This document shows, one piece after another, positions 1 to 8,362 of a DNA stretch of 64,000 nucleotides. The notes below the pieces were generated by a model, which saw only the letters and a list, made by a program, of their open reading frames with translations, searched no databases and had not been told where the DNA came from. Every line of letters begins with the position of its first letter. Within the stretch, counting starts at the first letter, position 1. This stretch comes from Enterobacteriaceae bacterium (GTDB taxonomy: Bacteria; Pseudomonadota; Gammaproteobacteria; Enterobacterales; Enterobacteriaceae): NCBI GenBank assembly GCA_902363335.1, contig CABIZV010000001.1:558001-622000 (forward strand). Reading direction: 5' to 3'. Made by a program: the position numbers and the translations under genes.

Positions 1-204
1 AAAGTTGGCGTAAATCAGATAGTTGGCGTAAACTTGTTTGACGTGTACCGTGGTAAGGGTGTTGCGGAGGGCTTCAAGAGCCTTGCTATCAGCCTGATTT
101 TGCAAGATACCAGCCGTACACTCGAAGAAGAGGAGATTGCCGCTACCGTCGCCAAATGTGTAGAGGCATTAAAAGAGCGATTCCAGGCATCACTGAGGGA
201 TTGA
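1..204 (+). CDS. pheT: Phenylalanine-tRNA ligase beta subunit, C-terminal end (partial)
   Basis: The last 67 codons and the TGA stop are in the window; the 5' part lies before base 1. The frame reads into the anticodon-binding (FDX-ACB/B8-type) end, finishing in ALKERFQASLRD, which matches the enterobacterial PheT tail as I know it. PheT pairs with PheS in the (alpha-beta)2 enzyme that charges tRNA-Phe in the cytoplasm. The stop is 4 bases before the ihfA start, the usual pheST-ihfA arrangement, so ihfA is probably partly read from the pheST transcript. Confidence 0.95.
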   Translation, partial: KVGVNQIVGVNLFDVYRGKGVAEGFKSLAISLILQDTSRTLEEEEIAATVAKCVEALKERFQASLRD

Positions 205-208
205 ACCT

Positions 209-508
209 ATGGCGCTTACAAAAGCTGAAATGTCAGAATATCTGTTTGATAAGCTTGGGCTTAGCAAACGGGATGCCAAAGAGCTGGTAGAGCTATTTTT
301 CGAAGAGATCCGTCGTGCTCTGGAAAATGGCGAGCAGGTCAAGCTTTCCGGTTTTGGGAACTTTGATCTGCGTGATAAAAATCAACGCCCGGGACGTAAC
401 CCAAAAACGGGTGAAGATATTCCCATTACAGCCCGGCGTGTGGTGACCTTCAGACCAGGACAGAAGTTAAAAAGTCGGGTCGAGAATGCAACACCTAAAG
501 AAGAGTAA
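209..508 (+). CDS. ihfA: Integration host factor alpha subunit
   Basis: A 99-residue protein, the normal length for IHF-alpha. It starts with MALTKAEMSEYLFDKLGLSKRDAKELVELFFEEI and carries the HU/IHF signature GFGNFDLRDKNQRPGRNPKTGE around residues 48-69, including the beta-arm proline that intercalates at DNA kinks. IHF is an alpha-beta heterodimer that bends DNA sharply. It serves recombination, replication initiation and sigma-54 promoters; two such promoter candidates lie elsewhere in this window. It follows pheT closely and ends just before a strong terminator. Confidence 0.97.
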   Translation: MALTKAEMSEYLFDKLGLSKRDAKELVELFFEEIRRALENGEQVKLSGFGNFDLRDKNQRPGRNPKTGEDIPITARRVVTFRPGQKLKSRVENATPKEE

Positions 509-520
509 TCTGAACTAACT

Positions 521-546
521 AAAAAGGCCGCTTATGCGGCCTTTTT
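521..546 (+). terminator. Rho-independent terminator after ihfA
   Basis: An 11-bp stem (521-531 with 536-546) closes on a TTAT loop and ends in a T run. It closes the pheST-ihfA unit. The longer open frame that begins at 534 starts inside this hairpin, which argues against using it as the btuC start. Confidence 0.9.
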
Positions 547-608
547 CTTTTCTTAACAGGCTCTTCCACCGTAAAATTAAATGCTTCTTAGCAAGCTCCT
601 GGAGCATT

Positions 609-1589
609 ATGCAGGTCTATGTACATCAACAGCAGCGGCGAAACCGTTGCTGGCTTACCGCGCTTACGCTGGTACTGGTTGCCATGCTGGTTATTGGCCT
701 GTGTGCGGGTGACCAATGGATTTCGCCGATGGAGTGGTTCACTGCAAAAGGGCAACTCTTTATCTGGCAAATTCGTTTACCGCGCACGCTGGCGGTGCTG
801 CTGGTTGGCGCGGCGCTAGCGCTTTCCGGTGCGGTAATGCAGGCATTGTTTGAAAATCCGTTGGCTGAACCTGGGCTTCTGGGAGTGTCTAATGGCGCAG
901 GCGTCGGGCTTATCGCCGTGATTATGCTCGGACAAGGGGCTTTACCCGGTTGGGCTCCAGGGCTGGCAGCTATAGCTGGCGCCCTATTTATTACCGCCAT
1001 CCTGATGCGTTTTGCGCGTCGACATTTGTCCACCAGCCGACTGCTATTGGCAGGCGTGGCGCTTGGTATCATCTGTAGCGCGTTGATGACCTGGGCGGTC
1101 TATTTCTCAACCTCTTTCGACCTGCGTCAGTTAATGTACTGGATGATGGGCGGATTTGGTGGCGTAGACTGGCAGCAACTGTGGCTTATGATTGCGCTTT
1201 TGCCGGTGATTTTCTGGGTCTGCCTGCAATCGCAACCGCTCAATTTGTTAGCTTTAGGCGATACCTCCGCGCGCCAGCTCGGTGTGCCTATTGCGTTGTG
1301 GCGAAAACTGCTGGTCATGGCGACAGGCTGGCTGGTGGGTGTGAGCGTGGCACTGGCCGGCGCGATTGGTTTTGTTGGGCTGGTGGTACCGCATATGCTG
1401 CGGCTGTGTGGTTTAACCGATCATCGCGTGCTGCTTCCTGCCAGCGCTTTGGCGGGCGCGAGTGTATTGCTATTTGCTGATATTGTGGCGCGGCTGGCGC
1501 TGTCAGCGGCTGAATTGCCGATAGGTGTTGTCACGGCAACGCTAGGCGCGCCGGTATTTATCTGGTTACTATTAAAGTCCGGGCGTTAG
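609..1589 (+). CDS. btuC: Vitamin B12 ABC transporter, permease subunit
   Basis: This 326-residue polytopic inner-membrane protein has the length and sequence pattern of BtuC, for example GAVMQALFENPLAEPGLLGVSNGAGVG and the GAIGFVGLVVPHMLRL cytoplasmic coupling segment that contacts BtuD. A BtuC dimer forms the translocation path for cobalamin delivered by BtuF. I chose the ATG at 609 because it has GGAG 5 bases upstream and gives the family length. The frame is open back to 534, but that extra start lies in the ihfA terminator. Order btuC-btuE-btuD is as in E. coli. Confidence 0.95.
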   Translation: MQVYVHQQQRRNRCWLTALTLVLVAMLVIGLCAGDQWISPMEWFTAKGQLFIWQIRLPRTLAVLLVGAALALSGAVMQALFENPLAEPGLLGVSNGAGVGLIAVIMLGQGALPGWAPGLAAIAGALFITAILMRFARRHLSTSRLLLAGVALGIICSALMTWAVYFSTSFDLRQLMYWMMGGFGGVDWQQLWLMIALLPVIFWVCLQSQPLNLLALGDTSARQLGVPIALWRKLLVMATGWLVGVSVALAGAIGFVGLVVPHMLRLCGLTDHRVLLPASALAGASVLLFADIVARLALSAAELPIGVVTATLGAPVFIWLLLKSGR

Positions 1590-1617
1590 ACCCGGCTTAA
1601 CCTGAAAAGAGGATGCT

Positions 1618-2172
1618 ATGCAAACCACCATTCTGAACACGCCGGTCACGACCATTGACGGTGAAAATACCACCCTGGAAGAATATCAGGGCAAGGTGCT
1701 GCTGATTGTTAATGTCGCTTCTAAATGTGGGCTTACACCACAGTACGAACAGCTGGAAGCGTTACAGGAATCTTTACAGGACCAAGGATTCACCGTTCTT
1801 GGATTCCCTTGTAACCAGTTTCTGGGGCAAGAGCCGGGCAGTGCTGATGAAATCAAAACGTTTTGCAGCATGACCTATGGCGTGACGTTCCCGCTGTTTA
1901 GCAAAATTGAGGTGAATGGTGAAAACAGCCATCCTCTCTATGCGCAATTAAAGCGCATTGCACCGAAAGCTCTCGCACCTGAAGGGAGTGGGTTCTATGA
2001 GCGGATGGCGAGCAAAGGGCGCGCACCTGCGCATCCCGGCGATATTCTGTGGAACTTTGAGAAATTCTTAATCGGCCGTCATGGTGAGGTGATCAATCGA
2101 TTTTCACCGGATATGACGCCAGACGATCCGCAGCTGGTCGCGGCGATTAAACAGGCTCTCGCTCAGTCATGA
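1618..2172 (+). CDS. btuE: Thioredoxin/glutathione peroxidase BtuE
   Basis: A 184-residue member of the glutathione peroxidase family. It shows NVASKCGLTPQY with the peroxidatic Cys37, then FPCNQFLGQEPG and the WNFEKF motif, which supply the remaining residues of the catalytic tetrad. It has cysteine rather than selenocysteine. No signal peptide is seen, so it is probably cytoplasmic, although its gene sits between two B12 transporter genes. The BtuE family reduces hydroperoxides and is not needed for B12 transport in E. coli. Its stop overlaps the btuD start by 4 bases, so the two are translationally coupled. Confidence 0.94.
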   Translation: MQTTILNTPVTTIDGENTTLEEYQGKVLLIVNVASKCGLTPQYEQLEALQESLQDQGFTVLGFPCNQFLGQEPGSADEIKTFCSMTYGVTFPLFSKIEVNGENSHPLYAQLKRIAPKALAPEGSGFYERMASKGRAPAHPGDILWNFEKFLIGRHGEVINRFSPDMTPDDPQLVAAIKQALAQS

Positions 2173-2921
2173 TGCCGTTGATGCAGCTTCGGGAACTGAG
2201 TGAAAACACTCGGCTTCAGGGAATAAGCGCTGATGTGGGTCACGGCGAGATAATCCATCTGGTTGGGCCCAACGGCGCCGGAAAAAGCACGTTATTGACA
2301 AGAATGGCAGGGCTCAGTCAGGGAAAGGGCATTGTGACATTAAACGACCAGCCGTTAGCGTCGTGGTCGTCATCTGCGCTTGCTCGCCATCGAGCCTATC
2401 TTTCACAACACCAATCGCCGCCTTTTGCCATGCCGGTCTGGCAGTTCCTGATGCTGCATCAACAAGCTCCTCATTCTTCATCCCTGGCGGTGCATGTGAC
2501 GCACGCGCTGGGTTTGGACAACAAGCTGGGGCGCAATGTTAGTCAGCTATCGGGGGGAGAATGGCAACGCGTGCGGCTGGCCGCGGTGATTTTGCAGATT
2601 CATCCCGAGGATAATGCGCAGGGGCAGCTGTTGTTGCTTGATGAACCCATGAATAGTCTTGACGTTGCTCAGCAGGCCGCGTTGGATAAACTGCTTGGCG
2701 AGCTTAGCACGGCCGGCGTGACAATAGTGATGAGCAGTCATGATCTTAACTATACTTTGCGCCATGCGGGCCAGGTCTGGTTATTATGTGGCGGCAAACT
2801 GATTGCCAGCGGTAGCACCGAGGCTGTGCTGCAACCGGAACATTTAGCCACGGCGTATAATATGACTTTCCAGAAGTTAGAAATAGCCGGTCATCAAATG
2901 CTCATTTACGATGAAAGGTGA
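2169..2921 (+). CDS. btuD: Vitamin B12 ABC transporter, ATP-binding subunit
   Basis: A 250-residue ABC ATPase, about the usual length (249). It carries Walker A GPNGAGKST near residue 35, a Q-loop SQHQ, the signature LSGGEWQR, Walker B LLLLDEP and the H-loop SSHD. It powers cobalamin import with BtuC. Two adjacent ATG codons (2169 and 2172) are possible; 2169 overlaps the btuE stop as ATGA. Expression is coupled to btuC and btuE. Confidence 0.95.
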   Translation: MMPLMQLRELSENTRLQGISADVGHGEIIHLVGPNGAGKSTLLTRMAGLSQGKGIVTLNDQPLASWSSSALARHRAYLSQHQSPPFAMPVWQFLMLHQQAPHSSSLAVHVTHALGLDNKLGRNVSQLSGGEWQRVRLAAVILQIHPEDNAQGQLLLLDEPMNSLDVAQQAALDKLLGELSTAGVTIVMSSHDLNYTLRHAGQVWLLCGGKLIASGSTEAVLQPEHLATAYNMTFQKLEIAGHQMLIYDER

Positions 2922-3025
2922 TAAAAATAATCCATATTCGGTCTTGCTGAGGTTGCATGGCTTGCCAGCCAATGGCTTATCGATATAATTTGTTAGCAGA
3001 TAAAAAAACAGAGGATGCGCGGGAT

Positions 3026-3490
3026 ATGCGTTTCTGGGCTATTTTTCTTTTAGCATTCATTTTGGCTGGCTGTAGCAGCCATCGTCCGCCACCGCCGAAT
3101 CCTCGGCTTGCGGATTCCATTACCGTGATCGCCAATTTAAACGACCAGCTGCACCATTGGCATGGTACCCCTTATCGTTATGGCGGAATGAGCCGTCGCG
3201 GTGTAGATTGCTCAGCGTTTGTTCTGATGACATTCCGCGATAAGTTCGAAATGCAGTTACCCAGAGAAACGCGCCAGCAGGCTAAACTTGGCACGGAAAT
3301 AGATAAAGAAGATCTGCTGCCCGGCGATTTGGTGTTCTTCAAAACCGGCTCCGGTGAAAGTGGTCTGCACGTTGGAATCTATGACACCGATAATAAATTT
3401 ATCCACGCCTCCACAAGCCAGGGCGTCACTCGCTCATCGTTGAACAATGTATACTGGCGAAAAAATTTCTGGCAGGCCCGGAGAATTTAA
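3026..3490 (+). CDS. nlpC: NlpC/P60-family lipoprotein, probable peptidoglycan endopeptidase
   Basis: With the start at 3026 this is a 154-residue lipoprotein, the E. coli NlpC length. It has a lipoprotein signal with lipobox LAGC (Cys at residue 15). The NlpC/P60 domain follows, with the catalytic Cys in RRGVDCSAF, a His in GLHVGIYD and a third polar residue in FIHAST. Family members cleave D-gamma-Glu-diaminopimelate bonds in cell wall peptides; the actual substrate here is inferred. The frame is open upstream to 2957, but that start would bury the signal peptide behind 23 extra residues. Confidence 0.92.
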   Translation: MRFWAIFLLAFILAGCSSHRPPPPNPRLADSITVIANLNDQLHHWHGTPYRYGGMSRRGVDCSAFVLMTFRDKFEMQLPRETRQQAKLGTEIDKEDLLPGDLVFFKTGSGESGLHVGIYDTDNKFIHASTSQGVTRSSLNNVYWRKNFWQARRI

Positions 3491-3504
3491 AAAAATAGGG
3501 TAAG

Positions 3505-3527
3505 GGAGGCGCAATGCCTCCTTTTTT
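3505..3527 (+). terminator. Rho-independent terminator after nlpC
   Basis: GGAGGC (3505-3510) pairs with GCCTCC (3516-3521) across a GCAAT loop and is followed by six T. It closes the btuCED-nlpC stretch. Confidence 0.88.
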
Positions 3528-3677
3528 ATCAATACGATAAAAATTAAATAAAACCATAATCGGAATACGCATTTAGTTGGGCGAGATCGTGGAACTTAAG
3601 GTTGATTGTGCTAATCCATTAGTTTCGATTACAATCATTACGATCCAGTGACGGACCAATGAATTAAAAAGGAACCG

Positions 3678-3746
3678 ATGAACGGAATAAGCATGGCACC
3701 CATTACCGTAGGTTTTCGCTTTGTGACGTCAGGAACCCGGACATGA
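3678..3746 (+). CDS. Possible 22-residue small ORF upstream of ydiV
   Basis: An ATG with AAGGAA 7-8 bases upstream opens a 22-codon frame (MNGISMAPITVGFRFVTSGT, then RT) that ends 22 bases before the ydiV start. I do not recognise the peptide. It could be a leader peptide that couples or attenuates ydiV translation, or chance. The only support is the ribosome binding site and the position. Confidence 0.2.
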   Translation: MNGISMAPITVGFRFVTSGTRT

Positions 3747-3768
3747 CTTTTAGTGAAGGGCAGTCGCA

Positions 3769-4482
3769 ATGATTATATCGCTGGATAATACATATTGTTC
3801 TCAGTTGTTTTTTCTCCCCGCCCGAAATAGTGAGGAGCAACTGGTTGGTTTGAAAGTGGTCAGTCATTTTAGCGACCTTAATAATCACGTGCGCATCCCA
3901 ACCAGTTTGGTGTTGCCGCGTTTAACACCACAACAAGAAATAACGTTATTTCAGGAAAAACTCGCTCTCCTGATGACCTATCAGTTTTTTTTCTTACAGC
4001 ATGGGCTTAAAGCGTGGATCGCCATTCCTCCTGGCGTTGTTGATGCCTTACTCACCCAGGATGATCTTGCGGCGGAAGCCCTACGTTTTCCTTTTCTTGA
4101 ATTAGCCGTTAGCGAAAGTTTCCCTGGGCTTGACGAGATGAATGAACAGCATCCACTCGCCCAATTATCTCAACGTTTCCCGCTGGTACTCAGTGATTTT
4201 GGTTCCGGGGAAGCCTCGACAAAAGCCGTATTCGCCGGGCTTTTTAGCCGCGTGGTGCTGGATAGAAATTTTGTCCAACGCCAGCTCAAGTCAGCCTCTT
4301 TTGAGCCGTTTATGCGGGCGATTGTGAGCCAGATCCAGCCTTGTTGTCAGGCAATTATGATCTCTGGTGTGGATGATGAATCCACCCGGCAGCGCGTAGA
4401 ACCGTTTGGTTTTAGTGGCATGTTAGGGAGTTTGTGGCCGGTCGTGTCCGAATCATCGCTAATAACATTAGTGCAACAATAA
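3769..4482 (+). CDS. ydiV: Degenerate EAL protein, anti-FlhD4C2 factor YdiV
   Basis: This 237-residue protein matches the length and sequence pattern of YdiV/RflP, with conserved stretches such as VRIPTSLVLPRLT and FEPFMRAIVSQIQPCC. The fold is EAL-like, but the EAL, DDFGTG and EGVE catalytic motifs are not present, so it should not hydrolyse cyclic-di-GMP. In E. coli and Salmonella the protein binds FlhD and targets FlhD4C2 for degradation, which lowers flagellar expression when nutrients are poor. That role is from family knowledge. It stands alone between nlpC and selO. Confidence 0.88.
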   Translation: MIISLDNTYCSQLFFLPARNSEEQLVGLKVVSHFSDLNNHVRIPTSLVLPRLTPQQEITLFQEKLALLMTYQFFFLQHGLKAWIAIPPGVVDALLTQDDLAAEALRFPFLELAVSESFPGLDEMNEQHPLAQLSQRFPLVLSDFGSGEASTKAVFAGLFSRVVLDRNFVQRQLKSASFEPFMRAIVSQIQPCCQAIMISGVDDESTRQRVEPFGFSGMLGSLWPVVSESSLITLVQQ

Positions 4483-4543
4483 CCCTGCACTTACCCGGGT
4501 GTTTAACCTACAGTAACCCAATACACTACGGACAGGAGGAACC

Positions 4544-5986
4544 ATGAACCTGTCATTTAACACCCGCTGGCGCGATGAGTTGCCAGAGTTTTACACGGCA
4601 CTTCGGCCGACGCCTTTACACAATGCCCGTCTTGTCTGGCATAACGAGCCGCTAGCGCAGGAATTAGCTATTCCCGAAGCGCTCTTTACTCCTGAGCATG
4701 GCGCAGGCGTCTGGGGCGGTGAAGTCCTGCTTCCTGGCATGTCACCCTTGGCACAGGTTTACAGCGGCCATCAGTTTGGCAATTGGGCCGGACAGCTTGG
4801 CGATGGGCGTGGAATTTTACTCGGCGAGCAGCAATTACCCAATGGTAAGAGCGTCGACTGGCACCTGAAAGGAGCCGGACTCACGCCGTACTCGCGGATG
4901 GGGGATGGCCGCGCGGTTCTGCGTTCAACATTGCGAGAAAGCCTGGCGTCAGAGGCGATGCATTATCTGGGGATCCCCGGCACCCGTGCGCTGTCAATCG
5001 TTGCCAGCGATACGCCAATTCAGCGCGAAACCGTCGAGACGGGGGCGATGCTGATGCGTATTGCCGAAAGCCATATTCGCTTTGGCCATTTCGAACATTT
5101 TTATTACCGTCGAGATATCGACAATGTGCGTAAGCTTGCGGATTACACCATCCGTCATCACTGGCCGCATCTAGTCGACGACGCTAACCGTTATGTGCTG
5201 TGGTTTCAGGATGTCGTCACCCGAACGGCACAGATGATAGCCCGCTGGCAAACGGTCGGTTTCGCTCATGGCGTGATGAATACGGACAATATGTCGATTC
5301 TTGGCCTGACGATGGATTATGGTCCGTTCGGGTTCCTTGACGATTATAATCCGCAGTATATCTGCAACCATTCTGACTATCAGGTGCGCTACCGGTTTGA
5401 TAATCAACCGGCGGTAGGTTTGTGGAACTTACAGTGTCTGGCACAGACGCTGTCGCCGCTGATGACCACCGATGCGCTCAATGGCGCGCTGGATAGCTAT
5501 CAGTCAATTCTGTTCCGTGAATATGGTCAGCGGATGCGTAAAAAGCTGGGCTTGTTTAGTGATGAGACTGGCGATAATGACCTGCTTAACGGTCTTTATG
5601 CGCTGATGGAGCGTGAGAAGAGCGATTACACTCTGACGTTTCGCTTATTAAGCCAGACCGAGCAAAAAAGTTCGGCGTCGTCGCTGCGCGATGAGTTTAT
5701 CGACCGCGCGGCGTTTGATGACTGGTTTACGCAATATCGCACACGCTTACAGCACGAACAGGTTGAGGACTCGACGCGTCAACAGGCGATGAAGCTCGCG
5801 AATCCGGCGGTGGTATTGCGTAACTGGCTGGCACAACGGGCAATTGAGCAAGCAGAAAAGGGTGATTATCACGAGTTACACCGTCTGCATGAAGCGCTTC
5901 GCGCCCCCTGGTCTGAACGTCATGATGATTACGCTCGCCGTCCACCGGACTGGGGTAAACATCTGGAAGTGAGCTGCTCGAGCTAA
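4544..5986 (+). CDS. selO: Protein adenylyltransferase SelO (YdiU)
   Basis: A 480-residue pseudokinase-fold protein, close to the usual 478. It has the SelO signatures YSGHQFGNWAGQLGDGRGILLGE, HLKGAGLTPYSRMGDGRAVLRSTLRE and GVMNTDNMSILGLTMDYGPFGFLD. This family flips ATP in the active site and transfers AMP to protein Ser/Thr/Tyr residues, and bacterial members act in redox and stress responses. Bacterial SelO lacks the C-terminal selenocysteine of animal forms. The end here, EVSCSS, keeps a cysteine near the C-terminus. A strong AGGAGG site precedes the start. It converges with hemP. Confidence 0.94.
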   Translation: MNLSFNTRWRDELPEFYTALRPTPLHNARLVWHNEPLAQELAIPEALFTPEHGAGVWGGEVLLPGMSPLAQVYSGHQFGNWAGQLGDGRGILLGEQQLPNGKSVDWHLKGAGLTPYSRMGDGRAVLRSTLRESLASEAMHYLGIPGTRALSIVASDTPIQRETVETGAMLMRIAESHIRFGHFEHFYYRRDIDNVRKLADYTIRHHWPHLVDDANRYVLWFQDVVTRTAQMIARWQTVGFAHGVMNTDNMSILGLTMDYGPFGFLDDYNPQYICNHSDYQVRYRFDNQPAVGLWNLQCLAQTLSPLMTTDALNGALDSYQSILFREYGQRMRKKLGLFSDETGDNDLLNGLYALMEREKSDYTLTFRLLSQTEQKSSASSLRDEFIDRAAFDDWFTQYRTRLQHEQVEDSTRQQAMKLANPAVVLRNWLAQRAIEQAEKGDYHELHRLHEALRAPWSERHDDYARRPPDWGKHLEVSCSS

Positions 5987-5995
5987 TTTCTTCGC

Positions 5996-6023
5996 AATTG
6001 CGTCGTCGACTGGCGGCGCAATT
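5996..6023. terminator. Hairpin between convergent selO and hemP
   Basis: A 12-bp stem (5996-6007 with 6012-6023, including G-T pairs) has a GACT loop in the short gap between convergent genes. It has no clear T run on either strand, so its role as a bidirectional terminator is a guess from position. Confidence 0.35.
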
Positions 6024-6201
6024 ACTTCGTTAAAATGAGTTTGCCAGCCTGGGTTTGACGCAGCAGGTATTGCTGTTCCCCGTGTTCAATAATCACTCGA
6101 CCTTCCTGACCCAGCAGCGTCTGGCTGTCAATCCGCCGATCGCTTGGGAGTGGACGAGGGGTATTATCCTTGGGATGTTCCAGTTCTGCGCAGGTATCCA
6201 T
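6022..6201 (-). CDS. hemP: HemP/YdiE family small protein
   Basis: A 59-residue protein whose C-terminal half, DSQTLLGQEGRVIIEHGEQQYLLRQTQAGKLILTK, matches the HemP domain. HemP proteins are small, iron-regulated factors found beside haem uptake genes in many proteobacteria; in E. coli the orthologue is ydiE. The frame is open 23 codons further upstream, but the ATG at 6201 gives the family length and leaves the Fur box just upstream, where a promoter would be. Function is inferred only as iron- or haem-linked. Confidence 0.8.
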   Translation of the reverse strand: MDTCAELEHPKDNTPRPLPSDRRIDSQTLLGQEGRVIIEHGEQQYLLRQTQAGKLILTK

Positions 6202-6228
6202 TAGCGTTTTTATAATGAAAATCAATTT

Positions 6229-6247
6229 AACAATGATAACCATTATC
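6229..6247. promoter_or_regulatory. Fur box upstream of hemP
   Basis: The 19 bases AACAATGATAACCATTATC match the Fur consensus at 16 of 19 positions by my count. They lie 28-46 bases upstream of the chosen hemP start, so iron-loaded Fur would block the promoter. Confidence 0.75.
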
Positions 6248-6294
6248 AGTAATGCGCTGATTAACCGCAAGTATTTTTTATATTTTGTGGCGGC

Positions 6295-6320
6295 GAAAAT
6301 CGCCCGCCTTGAAAGGCGGG
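6295..6320 (-). terminator. Rho-independent terminator after aroH
   Basis: Read on the minus strand, GCCCGCCTT pairs with AAGGCGGGC across a two-base loop and is followed by GATTTT. It sits 9 bases after the aroH stop. Confidence 0.75.
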
Positions 6321-6328
6321 CAGGGAGA

Positions 6329-7375
6329 TTACAGGCGGGTTGCGACGGCGGCGGCGAGTTTTTCCAACAGGATCTCTGTGTCTTCCCAGCTCAGGCAAGG
6401 GTCAGTAATGGACTGGCCGTAGGTGAGCGGTTGACCGGCGACGATTTTCTGCGTGCCCTCGCGCAGGAAGCTTTCCGCCATGATGCCGGCAATAGCGGAA
6501 GAACCGTTGCGGATCTGCTGGCAGATATCGTCACACACTTCCAGCTGACGGCGATGCTGTTTCTGACAGTTACCGTGGCTGAAATCGACAACCAAATGTT
6601 CAGGTAAGTCGAACTCGTGCAGCGTATCGCAAGCGACGGCAATATCATCCGCATGATAGTTCGGTTTTTTACCGCCACGCATGATGATATGGCCATACGG
6701 GTTGCCGCTGGTCTGGTAGATGGTCATCTGACCGTTCTTATCCGGCGACAGGAACATGTGGCTGGCGCGGGCGGCGCGAATCGCATCAACCGCAATGCGC
6801 GTATTCCCATCCGTTCCGTTTTTAAAACCGACCGGGCAGGAGAGCGCGGAGGCCATTTCGCGGTGGATCTGGCTTTCGGTGGTACGTGCACCAATGGCGC
6901 CCCAGCTAATGAGATCGGCGATAAACTGACCGGTCACCATATCGAGAAACTCGGTAGCGGTAGGAACACCCAATGTATTGACTTGCAGTAATAATTTACG
7001 TGCCTGCTCAATACCGTGATTCACCCGGTAGCTGCCATTAAGATCGGGATCAGAAATTAATCCTTTCCAGCCGACTACGGTGCGTGGTTTTTCAAAGTAG
7101 GTACGCATCACGATTTCCAGCTCGCCCTGATGTTTTTCGCGCAGCACCTGTAAACGGCGGGCGTAGTCCATGGCGGCATCAAGATCGTGAATCGAGCAGG
7201 GGCCAACAATCGCCAGCAGTCGGCGATCTTCACCGTTGAGAATTTTCTCGATACGGTGGCGGGAAGCGGTAACATGCGCCGCAACGTCCGGTGATACCGG
7301 GTGACGTTCGGCAAGTTCAGCAGGCGTAATCAGGCTCTCAATTCTGGCCGTACGCAATTCATCGGTCTTATTCAT
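6329..7375 (-). CDS. aroH: 3-deoxy-7-phosphoheptulonate synthase, Trp-sensitive
   Basis: A 348-residue class I DAHP synthase, identical in length to E. coli AroH. It shows IVGPCSIHD, MRTYFEKPRTVVGWKGLI, GARTTESQIHREMASALSCPVGFKNGTDG and VVDFSHGNCQKQ, which hold the metal and phosphoenolpyruvate ligands. It condenses phosphoenolpyruvate and erythrose 4-phosphate as the first step to chorismate. I assign AroH rather than AroF or AroG from the overall sequence and the Trp operator upstream. Expression should fall with tryptophan through TrpR. Confidence 0.94.
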   Translation of the reverse strand: MNKTDELRTARIESLITPAELAERHPVSPDVAAHVTASRHRIEKILNGEDRRLLAIVGPCSIHDLDAAMDYARRLQVLREKHQGELEIVMRTYFEKPRTVVGWKGLISDPDLNGSYRVNHGIEQARKLLLQVNTLGVPTATEFLDMVTGQFIADLISWGAIGARTTESQIHREMASALSCPVGFKNGTDGNTRIAVDAIRAARASHMFLSPDKNGQMTIYQTSGNPYGHIIMRGGKKPNYHADDIAVACDTLHEFDLPEHLVVDFSHGNCQKQHRRQLEVCDDICQQIRNGSSAIAGIMAESFLREGTQKIVAGQPLTYGQSITDPCLSWEDTEILLEKLAAAVATRL

Positions 7376-7494
7376 GGGGGTCTCAGAAATTTGTTGCTTC
7401 GCCAGTCAATATGCTGGGAAGTGATGCACATCACGATAAACCAATCTCCGCTGATTTCAAGCACGGAGCGTAATGTGCGCTCAATCACACTGCT

Positions 7495-7535
7495 ATGATA
7501 AACAAATTCGCTGTATCGTACTAGTGTATTAGTAC
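7495..7535 (-). promoter_or_regulatory. aroH promoter with TrpR operator
   Basis: On the minus strand a TrpR-type dyad (GTACTA at 7518-7523 with TAGTAC at 7530-7535) is followed by a -10 element TATCAT at 7495-7500. The spacing copies the E. coli aroH promoter, where the operator covers the -35 region. The operator overlaps the last codons of ppsR, so the aroH promoter starts inside the upstream gene's end. Confidence 0.75.
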
Positions 7536-8362
7536 ATTCTGCGACTTAATCCCATTATATCCATGATTTTAGTAGCAATTTCCTCAACGGAATAATTGGT
7601 GCTGTTGATCCATGGGATCTGATTCCTCCGGTATAATGCTTCAACCTCGGCAACTTCCATACGACACTGACGCAGGGAGGCATAACGGCTATTCTCTCGC
7701 CTTTCCTCGCGGATGGCGGCCAGACGTTCCGGGTTAATGGTCAAGCCAAACAGCTTGTGTTGCAGCGGTTTTAACGAGGCCGGCAAGATCAGGTTATCCA
7801 TATCGTCGGCAATAAACGGGTAGTTGGCGGCACGAATGCCAAACTGCATGGCGAGATAGAGGCTGGTGGGGGTTTTTCCACAGCGTGAAACACCCAGTAA
7901 AATGACCTGCGCCTGATCGAGATTGCGCAGTGAGATGCCATCATCATGCGCCAGGGTATAATCGATAGCGGCGATTCGCGCATCATATTTGGTGAGATTG
8001 CCGGGGGTTAAGCCGTGAGTTCGATGTGCAATCGGGGTCGGATCGAGTTTGAGTTCTTCTTGTAACGGAGCAACCAGTGCTTGCACGATATCCTGACAAA
8101 ATCCCTCACATTGCAAAATAATGTCGCGAATTTCGGGAATAACAATGGAGTAGAAAACCAGTGGACGCACGCCGGTTTGCTGATAAATAGCGTCGATCTG
8201 TTCCTTCACCGCCTTCGCCCGGCTTTCACTTTCAATAAACGGCAGCGTGATGCTGTTTATCGCCACCGGAAACTGAGACATCACCGCATGGCCAAGCACT
8301 TCTGCTGTAATCGCGGTGCCATCGGAAATATAAAACACCTGACGATCGACTGCGTTCTCCAT
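7529..8362 (-). CDS. ppsR: Phosphoenolpyruvate synthase regulatory protein (kinase/pyrophosphorylase)
   Basis: A 277-residue DUF299 protein with the P-loop GVSRCGKTPTS around residues 152-162 and the family start VFYISDGTAITAEVLGHAV. PpsR inactivates PEP synthase by ADP-dependent phosphorylation of a threonine and reactivates it by phosphate-dependent pyrophosphorylysis. It is divergent from its target ppsA, as in E. coli. The coding end overlaps the aroH operator. Confidence 0.94.
   Translation of the reverse strand: MENAVDRQVFYISDGTAITAEVLGHAVMSQFPVAINSITLPFIESESRAKAVKEQIDAIYQQTGVRPLVFYSIVIPEIRDIILQCEGFCQDIVQALVAPLQEELKLDPTPIAHRTHGLTPGNLTKYDARIAAIDYTLAHDDGISLRNLDQAQVILLGVSRCGKTPTSLYLAMQFGIRAANYPFIADDMDNLILPASLKPLQHKLFGLTINPERLAAIREERRENSRYASLRQCRMEVAEVEALYRRNQIPWINSTNYSVEEIATKIMDIMGLSRRMY

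Noticed and set aside
534..608. Longer btuC start at 534
   Set aside because: The ATG lies inside the ihfA terminator and the extra 25 residues do not belong to the family; 609 gives the known length and has a ribosome site.
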